Source: a virus. Taken from it: 64,000 nt of DNA. The DNA lies in IMG/VR virus record IMGVR_UViG_3300033990_000306, positions 24,475 to 88,474 of that record. One strand, written 5' to 3'. The notes beneath the pieces are model-generated. The model was given only the letters and a program-made list of their open reading frames with translations. It searched no databases and was not told where the DNA came from. This document shows, piece by piece, positions 40,740 to 47,745 of the stretch (position 1 is the first letter of the stretch; the number at the start of each line of letters is the position of its first letter). The position numbers and the translations under genes are program-made.

Positions 40740-41483
40740 ATGGTGAGTAAAAAAGTGAATTATTTTAAAGTTTTGGGAGAAGGGTTGAAGACTGTGAAAG
40801 GTTTTCAATGGACTCCCGGTGAGTGGAATGAAGAACCTAATGCAGTAGTTGACGGAGAAGCTTGTGGAATGGGACTTCACGTTTATATTGGGCGACCGAA
40901 TTGGAAGTTTCAGTATTATCTTCCAGACCACGTTTATAGAGTTGAGAAGGTGGAGGGTTTATGCGGTAAGGATGAAGAGAAAGCGAGGTTTAAGAGGGTG
41001 AAATTAGCTAAGCTTCCAATGAGTCTAGAAGAGCTTCTTGGTCCTGAGAAAGACGGGTTGAAAGGGACAGATTTGTCAGGAGCTGTTTTAGCTTCAGCAA
41101 ATTTATACAGAGCAAAACTGTCTAAAACTCAACTGTCAGAAGCGAATTTGGCAAATGCACTTTTAAGTGAAGCAGATTTATCTGAAGCAAATTTATTAGA
41201 GGCTATTTTGTCAAATGCATATATGAGTGAAATAAACTTATCAGGAGCAAACTTAACAGCAGCGAATCTGTCTAAGGCATTTTTAGTAAGAGCAAACCTT
41301 TCAGGAGCTAGGTTAATAGGAGCAAATCTTTCAGGAGCAAGTCTACAAAATGCAAACTTGTCAGGAGCAGATTTAGTTAATGCAAATTTGTCAGAAACAG
41401 ATTTGTACAAAACTAATTTGACAGGAGTAGACTTGTCAAAAGTAAATCTCTCTGGAGCAGACTTAACTTACGTAATTCGCTGA
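40740..41483 (+). CDS. Pentapeptide-repeat protein with N-terminal DUF7666-like domain
   Basis: About 247 residues from ATG 40740 after GGGGGAGA (the frame extends to 40716). Residues ~1-105 (YFKVLGEGLKTVKGFQW, GMGLHVYIGRP) are like the domain that precedes pentapeptide repeats in other phage proteins. From ~110 there are about 25 A(N/D)LSx repeats (LSEANL, LSGANL) forming a right-handed square beta helix. Such helices can mimic DNA and bind gyrase, but most have no known target. The stop codon lies in stem I of the hammerhead ribozyme. Confidence 0.85.
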   Translation: MVSKKVNYFKVLGEGLKTVKGFQWTPGEWNEEPNAVVDGEACGMGLHVYIGRPNWKFQYYLPDHVYRVEKVEGLCGKDEEKARFKRVKLAKLPMSLEELLGPEKDGLKGTDLSGAVLASANLYRAKLSKTQLSEANLANALLSEADLSEANLLEAILSNAYMSEINLSGANLTAANLSKAFLVRANLSGARLIGANLSGASLQNANLSGADLVNANLSETDLYKTNLTGVDLSKVNLSGADLTYVIR

Positions 41484-41543
41484 GGCACTGATGAGCCCGT
41501 GAAATTCGGGCGAAACCGCAATATTTTGTGCGGTCTGCCAGCC
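41479..41543 (+). ncRNA. Type I hammerhead ribozyme
   Basis: The complete hammerhead core is present. Stem I: GCT-(GA)-GGCA (41479-41487) with TGCC-AGC (41536-41542), open at the end, hence type I. Then CTGATGA (41488-41494), stem II GCCCG (41495) with CGGGC (41507) and a TGAAATT loop, GAAA (41512-41515), stem III CCGCA (41516) with TGCGG (41529) and an eight-base loop, then T41534 and C41535. Cleavage is predicted after C41535. It spans the stop codon of the pentapeptide gene and ends 10 bases before the ribosome-binding site of the next gene, so it would split the two messages. Confidence 0.9.
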
Positions 41544-41565
41544 AAAGTGACTGGAGGAAAATAGT

Positions 41566-41850
41566 ATGTACGTAAGTGGTAGAATGCCAAAGGGGGAGTA
41601 TGCTTACCATAAACTTACTCTCGAAGAAGCAAAGAACCTTGTAAGTAGAGGAAATTTTGTCTCTGCTGTAAGGGACAATACGACAGCTAGTGTGCTTAGT
41701 TATCTACTGGAGGTAACTATTCCAGTAAATAAAGAGCCTGTAATTGACTCGAAGGAAGAAGGGCTAATTTTCGTGCCTCACGGACAGGTAAGAGGAGTGA
41801 AAGTTAGTGATATTGACTTCCACTTTAATTTAGTGTTTCCTTTGAGGTGA
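41566..41850 (+). CDS. DUF1874 (AcrIII-1-like) ring-nuclease family protein with altered active site
   Basis: 94 residues, preceded by GGAGGAAAATAGT. The family pattern is clear: LTLEEAKNLVSRGNFVSAV, then TTASVLSYLLEVTIPVNKE and LIFVPHGQVRG. Known AcrIII-1 proteins bind the type III CRISPR messenger cyclic tetra-adenylate and cut it with a His in an IGH motif. Here the matching residues are VRD (D37), so the catalytic His is missing. It could bind the messenger without cutting (a sponge), use another residue, or have a different ligand. It lies just downstream of the hammerhead ribozyme. Confidence 0.72.
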   Translation: MYVSGRMPKGEYAYHKLTLEEAKNLVSRGNFVSAVRDNTTASVLSYLLEVTIPVNKEPVIDSKEEGLIFVPHGQVRGVKVSDIDFHFNLVFPLR

Positions 41851-41853
41851 AAA

Positions 41854-41997
41854 ATGTATTATATAAGAACAGTCGAAAATAACGAGATACTAGTAAGGAA
41901 AGTGAAAACGGTCTCAGAAAGAAACTATTTCCTTAGCAGAGGTAATTCTAAACTAATCCCGTACAGAGAGTACGAGCTACTAAGGAAGAGGCTATAA
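41854..41997 (+). CDS. 47-residue basic protein
   Basis: MYYIRTVENNEILVRKVKTV and a Tyr/Arg/Leu-rich end. Starts just after the AcrIII-1-like gene, GAGGTGAAAA upstream. A further 17-codon frame (41997-42050) starts on its stop and may or may not be translated. Unknown role. Confidence 0.4.
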   Translation: MYYIRTVENNEILVRKVKTVSERNYFLSRGNSKLIPYREYELLRKRL

Positions 41998-42094
41998 TGA
42001 CAAAAGTGCAAGCCTCTAAAGAAATCGAAAGATTAAAGAGAGGCGAGTAAATCACATTTCATAGATATAACTATGAAGAGGAGGTGAAAGGTAT

Positions 42095-42202
42095 ATGGAT
42101 GCAGAGCTTGAAGAGGTAGAACAGCAGATAGAAGTACTGCCCGTGAAAATAGAGAAGCCTATAGTTTTGAAGGCAAATCTTGAGGTACGGGGAGTAGACT
42201 AA
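42095..42202 (+). CDS. 35-residue acidic peptide
   Basis: ATG 42095 after a strong GAGGAGGTGA. MDAELEEVEQQIEVLPVKIE then PIVLKANLEVRGVD. The ribosome-binding site supports translation; function unknown. T-rich bases follow (42226-42240), possibly terminating the island's transcript. Confidence 0.45.
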   Translation: MDAELEEVEQQIEVLPVKIEKPIVLKANLEVRGVD

Positions 42203-42265
42203 AAACATTTTAGTAAAGAAAATTTTATTTCTTTATTTTTGTATGTAGTTAGAGGAGGGTTTAAA

Positions 42266-43348
42266 ATGGTGAGTGAAGAGAAAGCTGAAGATTTGGTTGA
42301 GTTGTGCAAGGCTTTTAAGGAGAAAAATTATGAGAAAGTCCTTAATTCGTTTCCGAAGGAGAGGGAGCAGAGAATTAAGGTAATGAAGTTGATGATAGAG
42401 AAGTTAAAGCAGTTTGATAGTATTAAGTCAAAGTTTAAGAAAAATTTCATTTATATGGAAGGTCTTGAAACAGATGTAGAGAGTTTTACAGAGATTCTTC
42501 CTATGCCGAAATTATTGCATAATGAGAAAGGTGAAGCGGAGTTTTTAGTTCAACCAGTAATAACGCCAATCATTGAAAGACGTGTGACTCTAGTAGATGC
42601 ATTTGTAATTGGTCAGGACGATAGTGGGTTTTGGGTAGAACCTATGATAGAGTTACTCTTTTTTAGAGCCAAAAGATTTCTAAGTTTAAGTGAAGTTGAA
42701 GTAATTAAAGAAATAAAAAATACTTTACTAGCAGGAGAAACTGTAGAAGGTAATACTATAGTAAAAGTTGGGAAATATAGGCTACAAGGTGATATTAACA
42801 TAGAAAAAGTACATAGTAGCTTTAGTAATCGAATAGCTCAGGTAGTAATTCCTTCTAAATTAATTCCATTTGTATCTAAATATTTGGAAGTTAATTCTGC
42901 GTTCTTTAAACTATTATTTGCTGTATCGTTTAATACACGTTTTAATGAAATTGCAGTTGAGGATTTGCAGGTAGAAATAGAGTTTAAGAAAGAAGTAAGT
43001 CAAGAGGACAGAGAGAATTTTATGGTTAATTTGCTTGAAGAAATTAAGTCAATAAGACAAGAGATTTCTGGTTTCGTAGGACAATTTATGTTAGCAAAGG
43101 AAATAGTTATTCCGTTTGAAAATCACGAAATAATTTTGAAGAATACTTCATTGCCGTTGTATGTTGAAGAAAAAGGAGAATTAACGTATTTTGAGGTGTA
43201 TAAAGAGGCAGAAATTACAGTTAGGTCTCCTCACCATAAAGAAGTTAATTTTACACTTACAGAAGGCGGTTATACACTTAGTAAAAGTGGAGGAAATACA
43301 TTAGACCAAGTAGAAGCTTGGTATAAAAGTTGGGGGATGAAAATATGA
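42266..43348 (+). CDS. Paralogous family member 1 of 3
   Basis: 360 residues from ATG 42266 after GAGGAGGG (the frame runs back to 42239). Like the next two genes it has an N-terminal helical segment with FPKERE, a central VIGQDDSGFWVE, then LQGDINI, a C-terminal NHEIILKNTSLPL, PHHKEVNFTLTEGGYTLSKS and GG. No catalytic motif is recognised. The three genes arose by duplication and keep the same order of blocks, suggesting a hetero-oligomer. Function unknown. Confidence 0.6.
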   Translation: MVSEEKAEDLVELCKAFKEKNYEKVLNSFPKEREQRIKVMKLMIEKLKQFDSIKSKFKKNFIYMEGLETDVESFTEILPMPKLLHNEKGEAEFLVQPVITPIIERRVTLVDAFVIGQDDSGFWVEPMIELLFFRAKRFLSLSEVEVIKEIKNTLLAGETVEGNTIVKVGKYRLQGDINIEKVHSSFSNRIAQVVIPSKLIPFVSKYLEVNSAFFKLLFAVSFNTRFNEIAVEDLQVEIEFKKEVSQEDRENFMVNLLEEIKSIRQEISGFVGQFMLAKEIVIPFENHEIILKNTSLPLYVEEKGELTYFEVYKEAEITVRSPHHKEVNFTLTEGGYTLSKSGGNTLDQVEAWYKSWGMKI

Positions 43349-44463
43349 GTTTGGAAGAATTGAAAACAGCGTTAGAAAACAGAGAGTATGAAAAAGTAAT
43401 AAGTATGTTTCCACAAGACAGGCGACCAAGACTTGTTACAATAAGCGTAATGACAGCCCTTTTGAGAATAGAGAAAGAGCGAGTTAAGTTCAATAAAAAT
43501 TGTAATTGGGCTGCCGGAGGTAAAATAGCTTCTACTATTTACCAGTTAATAGGAGAGCCTCCAGAATATTTAATGGTCAGAATAAGTGCAAAAATATTAG
43601 TACCGAATGCAGACATAAGATATAGAAGATATGCTTTTGCATTTGATTTTGCTTTCATAATAGGAGAAGACGACAGTGGCTTTTGGGTGGAGGTATTAGA
43701 CAGATTCCCATTTGATTATGGCGATTTGACAGTTGGTGAAATTAGAAGAAGACTTAGTTGCGGGAAAGAGTTGTCTACTATTACGGAATGGAGACTTGGT
43801 AACGGAGAGCTTTACAGAGTTCAGGGTGACGTGAATGTCTCCTATAGAGTGTTTGGTCTGGACAATGGAGTTGTTCATAATATTATAGACTTAGCAGTTA
43901 CAACAGTAGTGCCTGAAATTTCAAAATATTTTGAGTCTGTTAGAAACCTTATTAGTTCATTCTACGAGTTTTTGTCTTCGTTTTCTCAGGAAAAAATATC
44001 AAGTAATAACTTAGGAGATTTTATAGCTGAAGCAAAGAAAACAGAAGAAGGAGAACAGTTAGAAAATTTAGCTGAGGTTATTCAAGAAAAACTGATTGAG
44101 GCTTATAATAGAATAGAAGAATTTTATGTTAAAAATTTAGTCGTTCCTGAGTATGAGTTAGACTTTGAAAATCATAAAATTCAGTTAAAAGAAGCTACAG
44201 TTCCGGTTAGTGTAGGTTGGAATAGTGGGATGAATGTTTTTCTAGTATTTGGGGAAGCAGAAATGACCGTTAAGTCTCCTCACCACAAAGAAGTTACAAC
44301 GTTTTTAAGTAGGGGAATATATACATTGGCTAAGAGTGGAGGACTAGGTATGAGGGATATAGAGCAACTTATGCTTTCATTTGCCAGCTATGGCGTAGAC
44401 CCAGTAAAAGGTTATTATGTTAAAAAGGAGGCGAAAAAAATTGAAGTTAGAAGAATTAATTAA
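43345..44463 (+). CDS. Paralogous family member 2 of 3
   Basis: 372 residues from ATG 43345, overlapping the previous stop (ATGA). Block order matches its neighbours: MFPQDRRPRL, FIIGEDDSGFWVEVL, RVQGDVNV, NHKIQLKEATVPV, then PHHKEVTTFLSRGIYTLAKS. The 3' end overlaps the next gene by 23 bases. Unknown role. Confidence 0.6.
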   Translation: MSLEELKTALENREYEKVISMFPQDRRPRLVTISVMTALLRIEKERVKFNKNCNWAAGGKIASTIYQLIGEPPEYLMVRISAKILVPNADIRYRRYAFAFDFAFIIGEDDSGFWVEVLDRFPFDYGDLTVGEIRRRLSCGKELSTITEWRLGNGELYRVQGDVNVSYRVFGLDNGVVHNIIDLAVTTVVPEISKYFESVRNLISSFYEFLSSFSQEKISSNNLGDFIAEAKKTEEGEQLENLAEVIQEKLIEAYNRIEEFYVKNLVVPEYELDFENHKIQLKEATVPVSVGWNSGMNVFLVFGEAEMTVKSPHHKEVTTFLSRGIYTLAKSGGLGMRDIEQLMLSFASYGVDPVKGYYVKKEAKKIEVRRIN

Positions 44464-45505
44464 ATTGTATGAAGAAAAGCAGTATAGCAAAATGATAAAG
44501 TTATTTCCACAGGACAGAGCAGAGAGGCTGGAGGTTATAGGAATATTAGTTGAAGCTTTAAAATTTAAAAGAAAATTTATTGGTAAGTGGAGAATAGAGA
44601 ATACTTCTTCCTTTAAGTCTGGAGTAATTAAAAGAAAAAATAAAATAGAGTATTTTGTTATTGGGGCTTCTATTACTTATTCATATTATAACAAGTATGA
44701 TTTTAGAAAGTCAAATACAGAAAATAGATATGGTACTTTTGTAATAGGGGAAGACGATAGTGGTCTCTGGGTAGAAGTATTAGGATTTGTAAGTGAGAGC
44801 GTAGATTATGAGGCTGATGAAGTATTAAGTATGTTAAATGCTGAACAGAAATTTAGTGGAAAGTTTCCAATGTTAGAAGGTGGTTGGGTTACTGCAAAAA
44901 GAATGCAGGGAGACATAAATCTAGTTGGGCAAGATTTAGCTAATTATTTAAGTGATGAATTTTTCCACTATATTACAGGTAATAGTAATATAGATTTTCT
45001 TGAGTACGGGTTTTTAAATTTCATTGATATAGTTATATATTTTGAAACGGCTTTGGGTATGGTAGTTTATGACAAACCTTCATTTGAAGAGTTTAAAAAG
45101 TTTAACAGAATAAAGTCTAATAAGTTGTTTGGAATTGATGAAGCTAAATTAAAACCTCTTTATGAGGAGTTGATTAGGTTGTCTTATGAAGTGTTGAATA
45201 GAGCTAAGTATTTATTTAAACCTTGTAACAATGCTGTTATAAATTTTCAGAATCACAAAATTACATTGCATAATACTTCTGTTCCATTTACTGTTATTGA
45301 CCAATTAAATAATGCTTTTATAGTGTTTGACGAAGCAGAAGTTGTTATTGAGTCACCACATCACAAAACAGTTAAAGTAGATTTAAGTAGTGGTGTTTAT
45401 AGTTTTAGGAAGAGTGGAGGAATGGCAATAGAAGCAATAAGAAGCTATAAACTTCGTTCAGAAGAAAATTTAAAAAACATAGAAAAAAGTGGAGTGTGGT
45501 ATTGA
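44441..45505 (+). CDS. Paralogous family member 3 of 3
   Basis: About 354 residues from TTG 44441, chosen because GGAGG lies nine bases upstream and the protein then starts like its paralogues (KLEELIKLYEEKQYSKMI). Shared blocks are LFPQDRAERL, FVIGEDDSGLWVEVL, RMQGDINL, NHKITLHNTSVPF and PHHKTVKVDLSSGVYSFRKS. Unknown role. Confidence 0.6.
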   Translation: MKLEELIKLYEEKQYSKMIKLFPQDRAERLEVIGILVEALKFKRKFIGKWRIENTSSFKSGVIKRKNKIEYFVIGASITYSYYNKYDFRKSNTENRYGTFVIGEDDSGLWVEVLGFVSESVDYEADEVLSMLNAEQKFSGKFPMLEGGWVTAKRMQGDINLVGQDLANYLSDEFFHYITGNSNIDFLEYGFLNFIDIVIYFETALGMVVYDKPSFEEFKKFNRIKSNKLFGIDEAKLKPLYEELIRLSYEVLNRAKYLFKPCNNAVINFQNHKITLHNTSVPFTVIDQLNNAFIVFDEAEVVIESPHHKTVKVDLSSGVYSFRKSGGMAIEAIRSYKLRSEENLKNIEKSGVWY

Positions 45506-45506
45506 A

Positions 45507-45962
45507 ATGTTGAGTCCGAGACAAAAATGGAAGTTGGAGCAAGCTATGTTTCATCAGGAAGGAAACAAATATGTTTTCAAAACTAGTGAAATATATATTG
45601 AGGTGGATGAAAACGGGAAATTTAGTTTGGGTAGTGGAATGTCTGAGCAGAATAAGAATAATGCAATAATGTCTATGGAAAATATGGGTTTTACTTATAA
45701 TTCTACTCCGGTAGAAAAGCCCAAAGTAGACATTGGCAAAGTACTGACAGAGAATGGGTTTGAATATTTTGAGCCATTGAAGTCTTATGTTCAGAAGTTT
45801 AAAACTCATTTGGTTATGGTAACACCTAGTGGGAATGTGAAAATATTTTATTATCCTGATTTCGCAGAAAAAGAAATGAAAGACCACGAAGCTAGAATAA
45901 ATAGGTGGAAGCAGAGGTTTAGGAAAATGGGAATAGACATAAAGGAGTTGAGGTTTTCTTGA
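45507..45962 (+). CDS. Hypothetical protein after the paralogue trio
   Basis: About 151 residues from ATG 45507, one base after the previous stop. Central SEIYIEVDENGKFSLGSG and C-terminal YFEPLKSYVQKFKTHLVMV, then a basic helical end. Not recognised. A small hairpin (AGTTTT with AAAACT, 45964-45983) follows the stop. Confidence 0.5.
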   Translation: MLSPRQKWKLEQAMFHQEGNKYVFKTSEIYIEVDENGKFSLGSGMSEQNKNNAIMSMENMGFTYNSTPVEKPKVDIGKVLTENGFEYFEPLKSYVQKFKTHLVMVTPSGNVKIFYYPDFAEKEMKDHEARINRWKQRFRKMGIDIKELRFS

Positions 45963-45980
45963 GAGTTTTTCACTCTGAAA

Positions 45981-46032
45981 ACTACAAACTCTTTATATAC
46001 TTTTTCCCTATTTCCAACCAACAACCCTATAG
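45981..46032 (+). promoter_or_regulatory. ACTACAAA-type promoter, copy 4
   Basis: ACTACAAA (45981-45988), three bases, TTTATATA (45992-45999), and CCCTATAG at 46025, 33 bases after the TATA box as in copy 3. It drives the 46.0-50.8 kb unit. Confidence 0.6.
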
Positions 46033-46050
46033 AAAAACGGAGGAGTTAGT

Positions 46051-46509
46051 ATGGGAGTAAAAGAAGAAGAAGAGCAGGTGCCGATAGAAGTTGTGGACGA
46101 AGAAATAGAAAAATTTATGGGGAAAGTTAGTTCGAAGAAAGTAGTAGCAAGAAGAAGAAGAGTAAAAGGTATTTCTACTTCTGTAGAAAAATCAGAAGAA
46201 GAACAGGAGAGTAAAGACGGACTTCAGTTTATTTATTATGTTTCAGCGAGAGGAGTAGTTTACTTCAAGAATTTTGCTAGCTTTACAACCATTGACGGTA
46301 TAGTACATAAGAAGGTAGAAATTGCTATTCGTGACGAGGACTTTATAATATTAGACCAGTCACAAAACAGGCTAGAAAGTTTATTCTTTGAGTCTTCAAT
46401 TTTGACAAAAATAAAAGAAGGTATAAGAATGACTAGTAACCCTTCTGAGAAAGCGGACATACTATTGACTTATTTAAAACCAATAGTGAGGAGTGCGAAA
46501 TATGAGTAG
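46051..46509 (+). CDS. Hypothetical protein heading the MoxR-VWA unit
   Basis: 152 residues, after ACGGAGGAG. An acidic, then basic N-terminal 60 residues (VVARRRRVKG), then a compact domain (GLQFIYYVSARGVVYFKNF, DFIILDQSQNRLES). Overlaps the next gene by eight bases. First gene of the unit with the AAA ATPase, so a possible substrate adaptor. Not recognised. Confidence 0.5.
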   Translation: MGVKEEEEQVPIEVVDEEIEKFMGKVSSKKVVARRRRVKGISTSVEKSEEEQESKDGLQFIYYVSARGVVYFKNFASFTTIDGIVHKKVEIAIRDEDFIILDQSQNRLESLFFESSILTKIKEGIRMTSNPSEKADILLTYLKPIVRSAKYE

Positions 46510-46906
46510 TCTATTAGAGAGAGCAAAGAAGCTAAACAAAGAGCAACCTTCTACAATTCCTATAGTTACTAACAAAGTTAAAATTAACATAAACTTAGTT
46601 AATTCTGTAGAAGTAAAGTTTAAAGATTTGGACAAGAATCTTTTGTTTAACTATGTTATGAAAGTAGATAGTGCTTCTGACGACAATCTTTTAGAGGTAG
46701 CATTTTTGGTAGAAGAAAACAAAATGGAGCTTATGGCATCTTCATTTTTGGTTGGGTCAGTAATTAATAGTGAATTTACTTTGCAACCGTTATTGGAGAA
46801 TTATTTGCGTTCTACAATAGCATTAGAGTTTAAGAATGATTTTGGTGGAGTTAGTGACGAGCAGATTGCTAGAAGAATAGAGAAAGTATTAATGAATGTG
46901 GGGTGA
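46502..46906 (+). CDS. Tag-bearing protein in the MoxR-VWA unit
   Basis: 134 residues from ATG 46502 after GAGGAG. N-terminus MSSLLERAKKLNKEQPS carries the shared tag. The rest is an alpha/beta domain (KININLVNSVEVKFKDLDKN, LEVAFLVEENKMELMASSFL). Lies directly before the ATPase. Unknown role. Confidence 0.5.
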   Translation: MSSLLERAKKLNKEQPSTIPIVTNKVKININLVNSVEVKFKDLDKNLLFNYVMKVDSASDDNLLEVAFLVEENKMELMASSFLVGSVINSEFTLQPLLENYLRSTIALEFKNDFGGVSDEQIARRIEKVLMNVG

Positions 46907-46911
46907 AAAAA

Positions 46912-47745
46912 ATGGAGAAAAAAGTAGAGGAAATAAAAGTTAGTTGGAGAGAGCCATTGGTTATAAAGGACAACGTAGACCCGCTTATTCCTGATAGGTT
47001 GCTGAAAATAATGAACACGGAAGTAGCAGTAGTTTACCAAGCCAATACTGGTATAGGAAAGACTACAAGTATAATTAATTATTCAGCAAAGAATAATTAC
47101 AGTATATTTGTACAAGAGTGTAGCAACGATATGTTGGCGAGTGACCTTACAGGAAAATGGGGAATACAGAATGGTGATACAGTTTATTTGGCTTCAGAAA
47201 TAACTTCCGCTTTTAGACTGTCTTATCAATATGGAGAAGAGTATAAAAGTTTGTCTCCAGAAGACCAAGCTAAGACTCCCAAGAAGATGGTGATGTTGCT
47301 ACTGGACGAGTTTAACTTATTGCCTCCAGCAGTAATGAAGGGAATAGGAAGCGTCTTTGACACAAGGAAGTATATTAATACTGACGTTGGGAGAGTATAT
47401 GCTAATAGTGACCACTTGATAATAGTGGGTACTATGAATGCTGAAACTGATAGTGCAGGATTTGCTTTGGACCCAGCAATAAGGAGTAAATTTATTATTG
47501 TGACAGTTTCGGTTGAGGACGTTATTAACACTATAGCAAAAACTTATTCACTCCCAAATGAATTGGTTGAGCTAGTAAAGCGTTCGAATACTTTGTTTTC
47601 TATAAGGGAGATAGAGCAACTTGTTCTTCTTTCAGTAGAAAAAGGGTTTAGTGTTAGAGAGTCATTAGACATTCTATTGGGGAAGTATGAGGAAGAGCAG
47701 AGAAAGTACTTGAATAATTTAATAACTTCGTTGAAGGTGGCATAA
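46912..47745 (+). CDS. MoxR-type AAA+ ATPase
   Basis: About 277 residues. Walker A ANTGIGKTTSI (~43-53), Walker B MLLLDEFNLLPP (~127-138), sensor GTMNAETDSAGFALDPAIRSKF with Arg finger. This is the MoxR/RavA/CobS pattern. Such ATPases work as chaperones with a VWA partner, inserting metals, maturing complexes or remodelling proteins. The partner follows immediately. The start is ATG 46912, with GTGGGGTGA upstream; GTG 46903 is in frame. Confidence 0.85.
   Translation: MEKKVEEIKVSWREPLVIKDNVDPLIPDRLLKIMNTEVAVVYQANTGIGKTTSIINYSAKNNYSIFVQECSNDMLASDLTGKWGIQNGDTVYLASEITSAFRLSYQYGEEYKSLSPEDQAKTPKKMVMLLLDEFNLLPPAVMKGIGSVFDTRKYINTDVGRVYANSDHLIIVGTMNAETDSAGFALDPAIRSKFIIVTVSVEDVINTIAKTYSLPNELVELVKRSNTLFSIREIEQLVLLSVEKGFSVRESLDILLGKYEEEQRKYLNNLITSLKVA

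Noticed and set aside
41129-41410. Open frame on the minus strand across the pentapeptide repeats
   Set aside because: It is the antisense shadow of the repeats; no promoter or ribosome-binding site, and the plus-strand protein is clear.
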